A DNA stretch of 64,000 nucleotides from Phytophthora sp. 'mugwort' (Eukaryota; Oomycota; Peronosporomycetes; Peronosporales; Peronosporaceae). The position numbers and the translations under genes were made by a program. Where the stretch lies: assembly GCA_033558025.1 (NCBI GenBank), contig JAUCEF010000018.1, positions 496,001-560,000 on the forward strand, given 5' to 3'. This document shows, one piece after another, positions 9,454 to 22,386 of the stretch (positions are counted from its first letter, which is position 1; every line of letters starts with the position of its first letter). The notes below the pieces were generated by a model. The model had not been told where the DNA came from and ran no database searches. It was given only the letters and a program-made list of their open reading frames with translations.

Positions 9454-9927
9454 ACACCAAACAGATCAAACCGCATGCACAATCAAAACGCCTGCTGGAA
9501 AGCCAACGCACGGTATACACCTAGCGCAGCTCCCATGGCACGCACTTCTCTCTACGATACCGCCTCATACGCTTCGTTATGGCACAGCACCAAAACCGAC
9601 GCCACTGTGGATGCCCAAACATGCCTCTCTGGTGTCCTCTTTTCCGCTGCAGCCACAACGCTGCTGGTCGGCCGCCGTGCTGAACAGACTCTCGAGGCTG
9701 TGGATGTTGGCTTCCGGTGTGCCTGTCGCGGTTAACCCAACACTGACCGCCTCAATCTGGGGGTTGGTCGGATCGTTGTTTTTGATGCAAGGCGGCGCTC
9801 GATGCGCAACGTTGTCAGCTGGAGACGGCAGCTGGCCGCGGCAACAAGCTAGTCAAGCTCCTGCTGGCTATTAACGAGCCATAACCATCTTTATCTACAG
9901 GAGAGCAGAGATTGCGGAGCAAAGACG

Positions 9928-9999
9928 GGGCCTCACCGGGAATCGAACCCGGGACCTCTCGCACCCGAAGCGAGAATCATACCACTAGACCACGAGGCC
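9928..9999 (-). tRNA. tRNA-Pro(CGG), copy 13
   Basis: Standard; 546 bp interval, the last TTTATC unit seen; site 1 GG. Confidence 0.97.
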
Positions 10000-10467
10000 A
10001 CACCAAACAGATCAAACCGCATGCACAATCAAAACGCCTGCTGGAAAGCCAACGCACGGTATACACCTAGCGCAGCTCCCATGGCACGCACTTCTCTCTA
10101 CGATACCGCCTCATACGCTTCGTTATGGCACAGCACCAAAACCGACGCCACTGTGGATGCCCAAACATGCCTATCTGGTGTCCTCTTTTCCGCTGCAGCC
10201 ACAACGCTGCTGGTCGGCCGCCGTGCTGAACAGACTCTCGAGGCTGTGGATGTTGGCTTCCGGTGTGCCTGTCGCGGTTAACCCAACACTGACCGCCTCA
10301 ATCTGGGGGTTGGTCGGATCATTGTTTTTGATGCAAGGCGGCGCTCGATGCGCAACGTTGTCAGCTGGAGACGGCAGCTGGCCGCGGCAACAAGCTAGTC
10401 AAGCTCCTGCTGGCTATTAACGAGCCATAACCATCTACAGGAGAGCAGAGATTGCGGAGCAAAGACG

Positions 10468-10539
10468 GGGCCTCACCGGGAATCGAACCCGGGACCTCTC
10501 GCACCCGAAGCGAGAATCATACCACTAGACCACGAGGCC
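10468..10539 (-). tRNA. tRNA-Pro(CGG), copy 14
   Basis: Standard; 540 bp interval; site 1 GG. Its unit has the first 11-bp deletion. Confidence 0.97.
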
Positions 10540-10996
10540 ACACCAAACAGATCAAACCGCATGCACAATCAAAACGCCTGCTGGAAAGCCAACGCACGGT
10601 ATACACCTAGCGCAGCTCCCATGGCACGCACTTCTCTCTACGATACCGCCTCATACGCTTCGTTATGGCACAGCACCAAAACCGACGCCACTGTGGATGC
10701 CCAAACATGCCTATCTGGTGTCCTCTTTTCCGCTGCAGCCACAACGCTGCTGGTCGGCCGCCGTGCTGAACAGACTCTCGAGGCTGTGGATGTTGGCTTC
10801 CGGTGTGCCTGTCGCGGTTAACCCAACACTGACCGCCTCAATCTGGGGGTTGGTCGGATCGTTGTTTTTGATGCAAGGCGGCGCTCGATGCGCAACGTTG
10901 TCAGCTGGAGACGGCAGCTGGCCGCGGCAACAAGCTAGTTGGGTATTAACGAGCCATAACCATCTACAGGAGAGCAGAGATTGCGGAGCAAAGACG

Positions 10997-11068
10997 GGGC
11001 CTCACCGGGAATCGAACCCGGGACCTCTCGCACCCGAAGCGAGAATCATACCACTAGACCACGAGGCC
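10997..11068 (-). tRNA. tRNA-Pro(CGG), copy 15
   Basis: Standard; 529 bp interval; site 1 GG. A 217-codon + strand open frame crosses this tRNA and is not a gene. Confidence 0.97.
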
Positions 11069-11536
11069 ACACCAAACAGATCAAACCGCATGCACAATCA
11101 AAACGCCTGCTGGAAAGCCAACGCACGGTATACACCTAGCGCAGCTCCCATGGCACGCACTTCTCTCTACGATACCGCCTCATACGCTTCGTTATGGCAC
11201 AGCACCAAAACCGACGCCACTGTGGATGCCCAAACATGCCTATCTGGTGTCCTCTTTTCCGCTGCAGCCACAACGCTGCTGGTCGGCCGCCGTGCTGAAC
11301 AGACTCTCGAGGCTGTGGATGTTGGCTTCCGGTGTGCCTGTCGCGGTTAACCCAACACTGACCGCCTCAATCTGGGGGTTGGTCGGATCGTTGTTTTTGA
11401 TGCAAGGCGGCGCTCGATGCGCAACGTTGTCAGCTGGAGACGGCAGCTGGCCGCGGCAACAAGCTAGTCAAGCTCCTGCTGGCTATTAACGAGCCATAAC
11501 CATCTACAGGAGAGCAGAGATTGCGGAGCAAAGACG

Positions 11537-11608
11537 GGGCCTCACCGGGAATCGAACCCGGGACCTCTCGCACCCGAAGCGAGAATCATACCACTAGACC
11601 ACGAGGCC
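11537..11608 (-). tRNA. tRNA-Pro(CGG), copy 16
   Basis: Standard; 540 bp interval; site 1 GG. Confidence 0.97.
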
Positions 11609-12065
11609 ACACCAAACAGATCAAACCGCATGCACAATCAAAACGCCTGCTGGAAAGCCAACGCACGGTATACACCTAGCGCAGCTCCCATGGCACGCAC
11701 TTCTCTCTACGATACCGCCTCATACGCTTCGTTATGGCACAGCACCAAAACCGACGCCACTGTGGATGCCCAAACATGCCTATCTGGTGTCCTCTTTTCC
11801 GCTGCAGCCACAACGCTGCTGGTCGGCCGCCGTGCTGAACAGACTCTCGAGGCTGTGGATGTTGGCTTCCGGTGTGCCTGTCGCGGTTAACCCAACACTG
11901 ACCGCCTCAATCTGGGGGTTGGTCGGATCGTTGTTTTTGATGCAAGGCGGCGCTCGATGCGCAACGTTGTCAGCTGGAGACGGCAGCTGGCCGCGGCAAC
12001 AAGCTAGTTGGGTATTAACGAGCCATAACCATCTACAGGAGAGCAGAGATTGCGGAGCAAAGACG

Positions 12066-12137
12066 GGGCCTCACCGGGAATCGAACCCGGGACCTCTCGC
12101 ACCCGAAGCGAGAATCATACCACTAGACCACGAGGCC
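12066..12137 (-). tRNA. tRNA-Pro(CGG), copy 17
   Basis: Standard; 529 bp interval; site 1 GA. Confidence 0.97.
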
Positions 12138-12605
12138 ACACCAAACAGATCAAACCGCATGCATAATCAAAACGCCTGCTGAAAAGCCAACGCACGGTAT
12201 ACACCTAGCGCAGCTCCCATGGCACGCACTTCTCTCTACGATACCGCCTCATACGCTTCGTTATGGCACAGCACCAAAACCGACGCCACTGTGGATGCCC
12301 AAACATGCCTATCTGGTGTCCTCTTTTCCGCTGCAGCCACAACGCTGCTGGTCGGCCGCCGTGCTGAACAGACTCTCGAGGCTGTGGATGTTGGCTTCCG
12401 GTGTGCCTGTCGCGGTTAACCCAACACTGACCGCCTCAATCTGGGGGTTGGTCGGATCATTGTTTTTGATGCAAGGCGGCGCTCGATGCGCAACGTTGTC
12501 AGCTGGAGACGGCAGCTGGCCGCGGCAACAAGCTAGTCAAGCTCCTGCTGGCTATTAACGAGCCATAACCATCTACAGGAGAGCAGAGATTGCGGAGCAA
12601 AGACG

Positions 12606-12677
12606 GGGCCTCACCGGGAATCGAACCCGGGACCTCTCGCACCCGAAGCGAGAATCATACCACTAGACCACGAGGCA
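12606..12677 (-). tRNA. tRNA-Pro(CGG), copy 18, G1-to-U variant
   Basis: The first base is U instead of G (+ strand A at 12677), so the terminal acceptor pair with C71 is lost. The rest is standard. 540 bp interval; site 1 GA. RNase P processing or aminoacylation may be reduced. Confidence 0.9.
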
Positions 12678-13145
12678 ACACCAAACAGATCAAACCGCAT
12701 GCATAATCAAAACGCCTGCTGAAAAGCCAACGCACGGTATACACCTAGCGCAGCTCCCATGGCACGCACTTCTCTCTACGATACCGCCTCATACGCTTCG
12801 TTATGGCACAGCACCAAAACCGACGCCACTGTGGATGCCCAAACATGCCTATCTGGTGTCCTCTTTTCCGCTGCAGCCACAACGCTGCTGGTCGGCCGCC
12901 GTGCTGAACAGACTCTCGAGGCTGTGGATGTTGGCTTCCGGTGTGCCTGTCGCGGTTAACCCAACACTGACCGCCTCAATCTGGGGGTTGGTCGGATCAT
13001 TGTTTTTGATGCAAGGCGGCGCTCGATGCGCAACGTTGTCAGCTGGAGACGGCAGCTGGCCGCGGCAACAAGCTAGTCAAGCTCCTGCTGGCTATTAACG
13101 AGCCATAACCATCTACAGGAGAGCAGAGATTGCGGAGCAAAGACG

Positions 13146-13217
13146 GGGCCTCACCGGGAATCGAACCCGGGACCTCTCGCACCCGAAGCGAGAATCATAC
13201 CACTAGACCACGAGGCC
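13146..13217 (-). tRNA. tRNA-Pro(CGG), copy 19
   Basis: Standard; 540 bp interval; site 1 AG. Confidence 0.97.
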
Positions 13218-13685
13218 ACACCAAACAGATCAAACCGCATGCATAATCAAAACGCCTGCTAGAAAGCCAACGCACGGTATACACCTAGCGCAGCTCCCAT
13301 GGCACGCACTTCTCTCTACGATACCGCCTCATACGCTTCGTTATGGCACAGCACCAAAACCGACGCCACTGTGGATGCCCAAACATGCCTATCTGGTGTC
13401 CTCTTTTCCGCTGCAGCCACAACGCTGCTGGTCGGCCGCCGTGCTGAACAGACTCTCGAGGCTGTGGATGTTGGCTTCCGGTGTGCCTGTCGCGGTTAAC
13501 CCAACACTGACCGCCTCAATCTGGGGGTTGGTCGGATCATTGTTTTTGATGCAAGGCGGCGCTCGATGCGCAACGTTGTCAGCTGGAGACGGCAGCTGGC
13601 CGCGGCAACAAGCTAGTCAAGCTCCTGCTGGCTATTAACGAGCCATAACCATCTACAGGAGAGCAGAGATTGCGGAGCAAAGACG

Positions 13686-13757
13686 GGGCCTCACCGGGAA
13701 TCGAACCCGGGACCTCTCGCACCCGAAGCGAGAATCATACCACTAGACCACGAGGCC
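13686..13757 (-). tRNA. tRNA-Pro(CGG), copy 20
   Basis: Standard; 540 bp interval; site 1 AG. Confidence 0.97.
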
Positions 13758-14225
13758 ACACCAAACAGATCAAACCGCATGCATAATCAAAACGCCTGCT
13801 AGAAAGCCAACGCACGGTATACACCTAGCGCAGCTCCCATGGCACGCACTTCTCTCTACGATACCGCCTCATACGCTTCGTTATGGCACAGCACCAAAAC
13901 CGACGCCACTGTGGATGCCCAAACATGCCTATCTGGTGTCCTCTTTTCCGCTGCAGCCACAACGCTGCTGGTCGGCCGCCGTGCTGAACAGACTCTCGAG
14001 GCTGTGGATGTTGGCTTCCGGTGTGCCTGTCGCGGTTAACCCAACACTGACCGCCTCAATCTGGGGGTTGGTCGGATCATTGTTTTTGATGCAAGGCGGC
14101 GCTCGATGCGCAACGTTGTCAGCTGGAGACGGCAGCTGGCCGCGGCAACAAGCTAGTCAAGCTCCTGCTGGCTATTAACGAGCCATAACCATCTACAGGA
14201 GAGCAGAGATTGCGGAGCAAAGACG

Positions 14226-14297
14226 GGGCCTCACCGGGAATCGAACCCGGGACCTCTCGCACCCGAAGCGAGAATCATACCACTAGACCACGAGGCC
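14226..14297 (-). tRNA. tRNA-Pro(CGG), copy 21
   Basis: Standard; 540 bp interval; site 1 AG. Its unit has the 11-bp deletion without the usual neighbouring C-to-G change. Confidence 0.97.
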
Positions 14298-14754
14298 ACA
14301 CCAAACAGATCAAACCGCATGCATAATCAAAACGCCTGCTAGAAAGCCAACGCACGGTATACACCTAGCGCAGCTCCCATGGCACGCACTTCTCTCTACG
14401 ATACCGCCTCATACGCTTCGTTATGGCACAGCACCAAAACCGACGCCACTGTGGATGCCCAAACATGCCTATCTGGTGTCCTCTTTTCCGCTGCAGCCAC
14501 AACGCTGCTGGTCGGCCGCCGTGCTGAACAGACTCTCGAGGCTGTGGATGTTGGCTTCCGGTGTGCCTGTCGCGGTTAACCCAACACTGACCGCCTCAAT
14601 CTGGGGGTTGGTCGGATCGTTGTTTTTGATGCAAGGCGGCGCTCGATGCGCAACGTTGTCAGCTGGAGACGGCAGCTGGCCGCGGCAACAAGCTAGTTGG
14701 CTATTAACGAGCCATAACCATCTACAGGAGAGCAGAGATTGCGGAGCAAAGACG

Positions 14755-14826
14755 GGGCCTCACCGGGAATCGAACCCGGGACCTCTCGCACCCGAAGCGA
14801 GAATCATACCACTAGACCACGAGGCC
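14755..14826 (-). tRNA. tRNA-Pro(CGG), copy 22
   Basis: Standard; 529 bp interval; site 1 AG; ctctctgg allele in its unit. Confidence 0.97.
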
Positions 14827-15294
14827 ACACCAAACAGATCAAACCGCATGCATAATCAAAACGCCTGCTAGAAAGCCAACGCACGGTATACACCTAGCGC
14901 AGCTCCCATGGCACGCACTTCTCTCTACGATACCGCCTCATACGCTTCGTTATGGCACAGCACCAAAACCGACGCCACTGTGGATGCCCAAACATGCCTC
15001 TCTGGTGTCCTCTTTTCCGCTGCAGCCACAACGCTGCTGGTCGGCCGCCGTGCTGAACAGACTCTCGAGGCTGTGGATGTTGGCTTCCGGTGTGCCTGTC
15101 GCGGTTAACCCAACACTGACCGCCTCAATCTGGGGGTTGGTCGGATCATTGTTTTTGATGCAAGGCGGCGCTCGATGCGCAACGTTGTCAGCTGGAGACG
15201 GCAGCTGGCCGCGGCAACAAGCTAGTCAAGCTCCTGCTGGCTATTAACGAGCCATAACCATCTACAGGAGAGCAGAGATTGCGGAGCAAAGACG

Positions 15295-15366
15295 GGGCCT
15301 CACCGGGAATCGAACCCGGGACCTCTCGCACCCGAAGCGAGAATCATACCACTAGACCACGAGGCC
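15295..15366 (-). tRNA. tRNA-Pro(CGG), copy 23
   Basis: Standard; 540 bp interval; site 1 GG; site 2 T. Confidence 0.97.
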
Positions 15367-15834
15367 ACACCAAACAGATCAAACCGCATGCACAATCAAA
15401 ACGCCTGCTGGAAAGCCAACGCACGGTATACACCTAGCGCAGCTCCCATGGCACGCACTTCTCTCTACGATACCGCCTCATACGCTTCGTTATGGCACAG
15501 CACCAAAACCGACGTCACTGTGGATGCCCAAACATGCCTATCTGGTGTCCTCTTTTCCGCTGCAGCCACAACGCTGCTGGTCGGCCGCCGTGCTGAACAG
15601 ACTCTCGAGGCTGTGGATGTTGGCTTCCGGTGTGCCTGTCGCGGTTAACCCAACACTGACCGCCTCAATCTGGGGGTTGGTCGGATCATTGTTTTTGATG
15701 CAAGGCGGCGCTCGATGCGCAACGTTGTCAGCTGGAGACGGCAGCTGGCCGCGGCAACAAGCTAGTCAAGCTCCTGCTGGCTATTAACGAGCCATAACCA
15801 TCTACAGGAGAGCAGAGATTGCGGAGCAAAGACG

Positions 15835-15906
15835 GGGCCTCACCGGGAATCGAACCCGGGACCTCTCGCACCCGAAGCGAGAATCATACCACTAGACCAC
15901 GAGGCC
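15835..15906 (-). tRNA. tRNA-Pro(CGG), copy 24
   Basis: Standard; 540 bp interval; site 1 GG; site 2 T, matching unit 23. Confidence 0.97.
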
Positions 15907-16374
15907 ACACCAAACAGATCAAACCGCATGCACAATCAAAACGCCTGCTGGAAAGCCAACGCACGGTATACACCTAGCGCAGCTCCCATGGCACGCACTT
16001 CTCTCTACGATACCGCCTCATACGCTTCGTTATGGCACAGCACCAAAACCGACGTCACTGTGGATGCCCAAACATGCCTATCTGGTGTCCTCTTTTCCGC
16101 TGCAGCCACAACGCTGCTGGTCGGCCGCCGTGCTGAACAGACTCTCGAGGCTGTGGATGTTGGCTTCCGGTGTGCCTGTCGCGGTTAACCCAACACTGAC
16201 CGCCTCAATCTGGGGGTTGGTCGGATCATTGTTTTTGATGCAAGGCGGCGCTCGATGCGCAACGTTGTCAGCTGGAGACGGCAGCTGGCCGCGGCAACAA
16301 GCTAGTCAAGCTCCTGCTGGCTATTAACGAGCCATAACCATCTACAGGAGAGCAGAGATTGCGGAGCAAAGACG

Positions 16375-16446
16375 GGGCCTCACCGGGAATCGAACCCGGG
16401 ACCTCTCGCACCCGAAGCGAGAATCATACCACTAGACCACGAGGCC
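16375..16446 (-). tRNA. tRNA-Pro(CGG), copy 25
   Basis: Standard; 540 bp interval; site 1 GG. Start of a run of near-identical units (25-28). Confidence 0.97.
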
Positions 16447-16914
16447 ACACCAAACAGATCAAACCGCATGCACAATCAAAACGCCTGCTGGAAAGCCAAC
16501 GCACGGTATACACCTAGCGCAGCTCCCATGGCACGCACTTCTCTCTACGATACCGCCTCATACGCTTCGTTATGGCACAGCACCAAAACCGACGCCACTG
16601 TGGATGCCCAAACATGCCTATCTGGTGTCCTCTTTTCCGCTGCAGCCACAACGCTGCTGGTCGGCCGCCGTGCTGAACAGACTCTCGAGGCTGTGGATGT
16701 TGGCTTCCGGTGTGCCTGTCGCGGTTAACCCAACACTGACCGCCTCAATCTGGGGGTTGGTCGGATCATTGTTTTTGATGCAAGGCGGCGCTCGATGCGC
16801 AACGTTGTCAGCTGGAGACGGCAGCTGGCCGCGGCAACAAGCTAGTCAAGCTCCTGCTGGCTATTAACGAGCCATAACCATCTACAGGAGAGCAGAGATT
16901 GCGGAGCAAAGACG

Positions 16915-16986
16915 GGGCCTCACCGGGAATCGAACCCGGGACCTCTCGCACCCGAAGCGAGAATCATACCACTAGACCACGAGGCC
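16915..16986 (-). tRNA. tRNA-Pro(CGG), copy 26
   Basis: Standard; 540 bp interval; site 1 GG. Confidence 0.97.
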
Positions 16987-17454
16987 ACACCAAACAGATC
17001 AAACCGCATGCACAATCAAAACGCCTGCTGGAAAGCCAACGCACGGTATACACCTAGCGCAGCTCCCATGGCACGCACTTCTCTCTACGATACCGCCTCA
17101 TACGCTTCGTTATGGCACAGCACCAAAACCGACGCCACTGTGGATGCCCAAACATGCCTATCTGGTGTCCTCTTTTCCGCTGCAGCCACAACGCTGCTGG
17201 TCGGCCGCCGTGCTGAACAGACTCTCGAGGCTGTGGATGTTGGCTTCCGGTGTGCCTGTCGCGGTTAACCCAACACTGACCGCCTCAATCTGGGGGTTGG
17301 TCGGATCATTGTTTTTGATGCAAGGCGGCGCTCGATGCGCAACGTTGTCAGCTGGAGACGGCAGCTGGCCGCGGCAACAAGCTAGTCAAGCTCCTGCTGG
17401 CTATTAACGAGCCATAACCATCTACAGGAGAGCAGAGATTGCGGAGCAAAGACG

Positions 17455-17526
17455 GGGCCTCACCGGGAATCGAACCCGGGACCTCTCGCACCCGAAGCGA
17501 GAATCATACCACTAGACCACGAGGCC
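17455..17526 (-). tRNA. tRNA-Pro(CGG), copy 27
   Basis: Standard; 540 bp interval; site 1 GG. Confidence 0.97.
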
Positions 17527-17994
17527 ACACCAAACAGATCAAACCGCATGCACAATCAAAACGCCTGCTGGAAAGCCAACGCACGGTATACACCTAGCGC
17601 AGCTCCCATGGCACGCACTTCTCTCTACGATACCGCCTCATACGCTTCGTTATGGCACAGCACCAAAACCGACGCCACTGTGGATGCCCAAACATGCCTA
17701 TCTGGTGTCCTCTTTTCCGCTGCAGCCACAACGCTGCTGGTCGGCCGCCGTGCTGAACAGACTCTCGAGGCTGTGGATGTTGGCTTCCGGTGTGCCTGTC
17801 GCGGTTAACCCAACACTGACCGCCTCAATCTGGGGGTTGGTCGGATCATTGTTTTTGATGCAAGGCGGCGCTCGATGCGCAACGTTGTCAGCTGGAGACG
17901 GCAGCTGGCCGCGGCAACAAGCTAGTCAAGCTCCTGCTGGCTATTAACGAGCCATAACCATCTACAGGAGAGCAGAGATTGCGGAGCAAAGACG

Positions 17995-18066
17995 GGGCCT
18001 CACCGGGAATCGAACCCGGGACCTCTCGCACCCGAAGCGAGAATCATACCACTAGACCACGAGGCC
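17995..18066 (-). tRNA. tRNA-Pro(CGG), copy 28
   Basis: Standard; 540 bp interval; site 1 GG. Confidence 0.97.
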
Positions 18067-18534
18067 ACACCAAACAGATCAAACCGCATGCACAATCAAA
18101 ACGCCTGCTGGAAAGCCAACGCACGGTATACACCTAGCGCAGCTCCCATGGCACGCACTTCTCTCTACGATACCGCCTCATACGCTTCGTTATGGCACAG
18201 CACCAAAACCGACGCCACTGTGGATGCCCAAACATGCCTATCTGGTGTCCTCTTTTCCGCTGCAGCCACAACGCTGCTGGTCGGCCGCCGTGCTGAACAG
18301 ACTCTCGAGGCTGTGGATGTTGGCTTCCGGTGTGCCTGTCGCGGTTAACCCAACACTGACCGCCTCAATCTGGGGGTTGGTCGGATCATTGTTTTTGATG
18401 CAAGGCGGCGCTCGATGCGCAACGTTGTCAGCTGGAGACGGCAGCTGGCCGCGGCAACAAGCTAGTCAAGCTCCTGCTGGCTATTAACGAGCCATAACCA
18501 TCTACAGGAGAGCAGAGATTGCGGAGCAAAGACG

Positions 18535-18606
18535 GGGCCTCACCGGGAATCGAACCCGGGACCTCTCGCACCCGAAGCGAGAATCATACCACTAGACCAC
18601 GAGGCC
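18535..18606 (-). tRNA. tRNA-Pro(CGG), copy 29
   Basis: Standard; 540 bp interval; site 1 GG; its unit has gatcgttg instead of gatcattg. Confidence 0.97.
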
Positions 18607-19074
18607 ACACCAAACAGATCAAACCGCATGCACAATCAAAACGCCTGCTGGAAAGCCAACGCACGGTATACACCTAGCGCAGCTCCCATGGCACGCACTT
18701 CTCTCTACGATACCGCCTCATACGCTTCGTTATGGCACAGCACCAAAACCGACGCCACTGTGGATGCCCAAACATGCCTATCTGGTGTCCTCTTTTCCGC
18801 TGCAGCCACAACGCTGCTGGTCGGCCGCCGTGCTGAACAGACTCTCGAGGCTGTGGATGTTGGCTTCCGGTGTGCCTGTCGCGGTTAACCCAACACTGAC
18901 CGCCTCAATCTGGGGGTTGGTCGGATCGTTGTTTTTGATGCAAGGCGGCGCTCGATGCGCAACGTTGTCAGCTGGAGACGGCAGCTGGCCGCGGCAACAA
19001 GCTAGTCAAGCTCCTGCTGGCTATTAACGAGCCATAACCATCTACAGGAGAGCAGAGATTGCGGAGCAAAGACG

Positions 19075-19146
19075 GGGCCTCACCGGGAATCGAACCCGGG
19101 ACCTCTCGCACCCGAAGCGAGAATCATACCACTAGACCACGAGGCA
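19075..19146 (-). tRNA. tRNA-Pro(CGG), copy 30, G1-to-U variant
   Basis: U at position 1 (+ strand A at 19146), breaking the terminal acceptor pair. 540 bp interval; site 1 GG; site 2 T. Confidence 0.9.
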
Positions 19147-19614
19147 ACACCAAACAGATCAAACCGCATGCACAATCAAAACGCCTGCTGGAAAGCCAAC
19201 GCACGGTATACACCTAGCGCAGCTCCCATGGCACGCACTTCTCTCTACGATACCGCCTCATACGCTTCGTTATGGCACAGCACCAAAACCGACGTCACTG
19301 TGGATGCCCAAACATGCCTATCTGGTGTCCTCTTTTCCGCTGCAGCCACAACGCTGCTGGTCGGCCGCCGTGCTGAACAGACTCTCGAGGCTGTGGATGT
19401 TGGCTTCCGGTGTGCCTGTCGCGGTTAACCCAACACTGACCGCCTCAATCTGGGGGTTGGTCGGATCATTGTTTTTGATGCAAGGCGGCGCTCGATGCGC
19501 AACGTTGTCAGCTGGAGACGGCAGCTGGCCGCGGCAACAAGCTAGTCAAGCTCCTGCTGGCTATTAACGAGCCATAACCATCTACAGGAGAGCAGAGATT
19601 GCGGAGCAAAGACG

Positions 19615-19686
19615 GGGCCTCACCGGGAATCGAACCCGGGACCTCTCGCACCCGAAGCGAGAATCATACCACTAGACCACGAGGCC
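19615..19686 (-). tRNA. tRNA-Pro(CGG), copy 31
   Basis: Standard; 540 bp interval; site 1 AG. Lies between two G1-to-U copies. Confidence 0.97.
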
Positions 19687-20154
19687 ACACCAAACAGATC
19701 AAACCGCATGCATAATCAAAACGCCTGCTAGAAAGCCAACGCACGGTATACACCTAGCGCAGCTCCCATGGCACGCACTTCTCTCTACGATACCGCCTCA
19801 TACGCTTCGTTATGGCACAGCACCAAAACCGACGCCACTGTGGATGCCCAAACATGCCTATCTGGTGTCCTCTTTTCCGCTGCAGCCACAACGCTGCTGG
19901 TCGGCCGCCGTGCTGAACAGACTCTCGAGGCTGTGGATGTTGGCTTCCGGTGTGCCTGTCGCGGTTAACCCAACACTGACCGCCTCAATCTGGGGGTTGG
20001 TCGGATCATTGTTTTTGATGCAAGGCGGCGCTCGATGCGCAACGTTGTCAGCTGGAGACGGCAGCTGGCCGCGGCAACAAGCTAGTCAAGCTCCTGCTGG
20101 CTATTAACGAGCCATAACCATCTACAGGAGAGCAGAGATTGCGGAGCAAAGACG

Positions 20155-20226
20155 GGGCCTCACCGGGAATCGAACCCGGGACCTCTCGCACCCGAAGCGA
20201 GAATCATACCACTAGACCACGAGGCA
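20155..20226 (-). tRNA. tRNA-Pro(CGG), copy 32, G1-to-U variant
   Basis: U at position 1 (+ strand A at 20226). 540 bp interval; site 1 GG; site 2 T. Same haplotype as copy 30, so it is probably a duplicate of it. Confidence 0.9.
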
Positions 20227-20694
20227 ACACCAAACAGATCAAACCGCATGCACAATCAAAACGCCTGCTGGAAAGCCAACGCACGGTATACACCTAGCGC
20301 AGCTCCCATGGCACGCACTTCTCTCTACGATACCGCCTCATACGCTTCGTTATGGCACAGCACCAAAACCGACGTCACTGTGGATGCCCAAACATGCCTA
20401 TCTGGTGTCCTCTTTTCCGCTGCAGCCACAACGCTGCTGGTCGGCCGCCGTGCTGAACAGACTCTCGAGGCTGTGGATGTTGGCTTCCGGTGTGCCTGTC
20501 GCGGTTAACCCAACACTGACCGCCTCAATCTGGGGGTTGGTCGGATCATTGTTTTTGATGCAAGGCGGCGCTCGATGCGCAACGTTGTCAGCTGGAGACG
20601 GCAGCTGGCCGCGGCAACAAGCTAGTCAAGCTCCTGCTGGCTATTAACGAGCCATAACCATCTACAGGAGAGCAGAGATTGCGGAGCAAAGACG

Positions 20695-20766
20695 GGGCCT
20701 CACCGGGAATCGAACCCGGGACCTCTCGCACCCGAAGCGAGAATCATACCACTAGACCACGAGGCC
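20695..20766 (-). tRNA. tRNA-Pro(CGG), copy 33
   Basis: Standard; 540 bp interval; site 1 GG. Confidence 0.97.
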
Positions 20767-21234
20767 ACACCAAACAGATCAAACCGCATGCACAATCAAA
20801 ACGCCTGCTGGAAAGCCAACGCACGGTATACACCTAGCGCAGCTCCCATGGCACGCACTTCTCTCTACGATACCGCCTCATACGCTTCGTTATGGCACAG
20901 CACCAAAACCGACGCCACTGTGGATGCCCAAACATGCCTATCTGGTGTCCTCTTTTCCGCTGCAGCCACAACGCTGCTGGTCGGCCGCCGTGCTGAACAG
21001 ACTCTCGAGGCTGTGGATGTTGGCTTCCGGTGTGCCTGTCGCGGTTAACCCAACACTGACCGCCTCAATCTGGGGGTTGGTCGGATCATTGTTTTTGATG
21101 CAAGGCGGCGCTCGATGCGCAACGTTGTCAGCTGGAGACGGCAGCTGGCCGCGGCAACAAGCTAGTCAAGCTCCTGCTGGCTATTAACGAGCCATAACCA
21201 TCTACAGGAGAGCAGAGATTGCGGAGCAAAGACG

Positions 21235-21306
21235 GGGCCTCACCGGGAATCGAACCCGGGACCTCTCGCACCCGAAGCGAGAATCATACCACTAGACCAC
21301 GAGGCC
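21235..21306 (-). tRNA. tRNA-Pro(CGG), copy 34
   Basis: Standard; 540 bp interval; site 1 GA. Confidence 0.97.
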
Positions 21307-21774
21307 ACACCAAACAGATCAAACCGCATGCATAATCAAAACGCCTGCTGAAAAGCCAACGCACGGTATACACCTAGCGCAGCTCCCATGGCACGCACTT
21401 CTCTCTACGATACCGCCTCATACGCTTCGTTATGGCACAGCACCAAAACCGACGCCACTGTGGATGCCCAAACATGCCTATCTGGTGTCCTCTTTTCCGC
21501 TGCAGCCACAACGCTGCTGGTCGGCCGCCGTGCTGAACAGACTCTCGAGGCTGTGGATGTTGGCTTCCGGTGTGCCTGTCGCGGTTAACCCAACACTGAC
21601 CGCCTCAATCTGGGGGTTGGTCGGATCATTGTTTTTGATGCAAGGCGGCGCTCGATGCGCAACGTTGTCAGCTGGAGACGGCAGCTGGCCGCGGCAACAA
21701 GCTAGTCAAGCTCCTGCTGGCTATTAACGAGCCATAACCATCTACAGGAGAGCAGAGATTGCGGAGCAAAGACG

Positions 21775-21846
21775 GGGCCTCACCGGGAATCGAACCCGGG
21801 ACCTCTCGCACCCGAAGCGAGAATCATACCACTAGACCACGAGGCC
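21775..21846 (-). tRNA. tRNA-Pro(CGG), copy 35
   Basis: Standard; 540 bp interval; site 1 GA, same haplotype as copy 34. Confidence 0.97.
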
Positions 21847-22314
21847 ACACCAAACAGATCAAACCGCATGCATAATCAAAACGCCTGCTGAAAAGCCAAC
21901 GCACGGTATACACCTAGCGCAGCTCCCATGGCACGCACTTCTCTCTACGATACCGCCTCATACGCTTCGTTATGGCACAGCACCAAAACCGACGCCACTG
22001 TGGATGCCCAAACATGCCTATCTGGTGTCCTCTTTTCCGCTGCAGCCACAACGCTGCTGGTCGGCCGCCGTGCTGAACAGACTCTCGAGGCTGTGGATGT
22101 TGGCTTCCGGTGTGCCTGTCGCGGTTAACCCAACACTGACCGCCTCAATCTGGGGGTTGGTCGGATCATTGTTTTTGATGCAAGGCGGCGCTCGATGCGC
22201 AACGTTGTCAGCTGGAGACGGCAGCTGGCCGCGGCAACAAGCTAGTCAAGCTCCTGCTGGCTATTAACGAGCCATAACCATCTACAGGAGAGCAGAGATT
22301 GCGGAGCAAAGACG

Positions 22315-22386
22315 GGGCCTCACCGGGAATCGAACCCGGGACCTCTCGCACCCGAAGCGAGAATCATACCACTAGACCACGAGGCC
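22315..22386 (-). tRNA. tRNA-Pro(CGG), copy 36
   Basis: Standard; 540 bp interval; site 1 GA; 11-bp deletion in its unit. Confidence 0.97.

Noticed and set aside
10697..11350. 217-codon + strand open frame
   Set aside because: It arises only because the 11-bp deletion shifts the frame, and it reads antisense through tRNA copy 15 into the next spacer.
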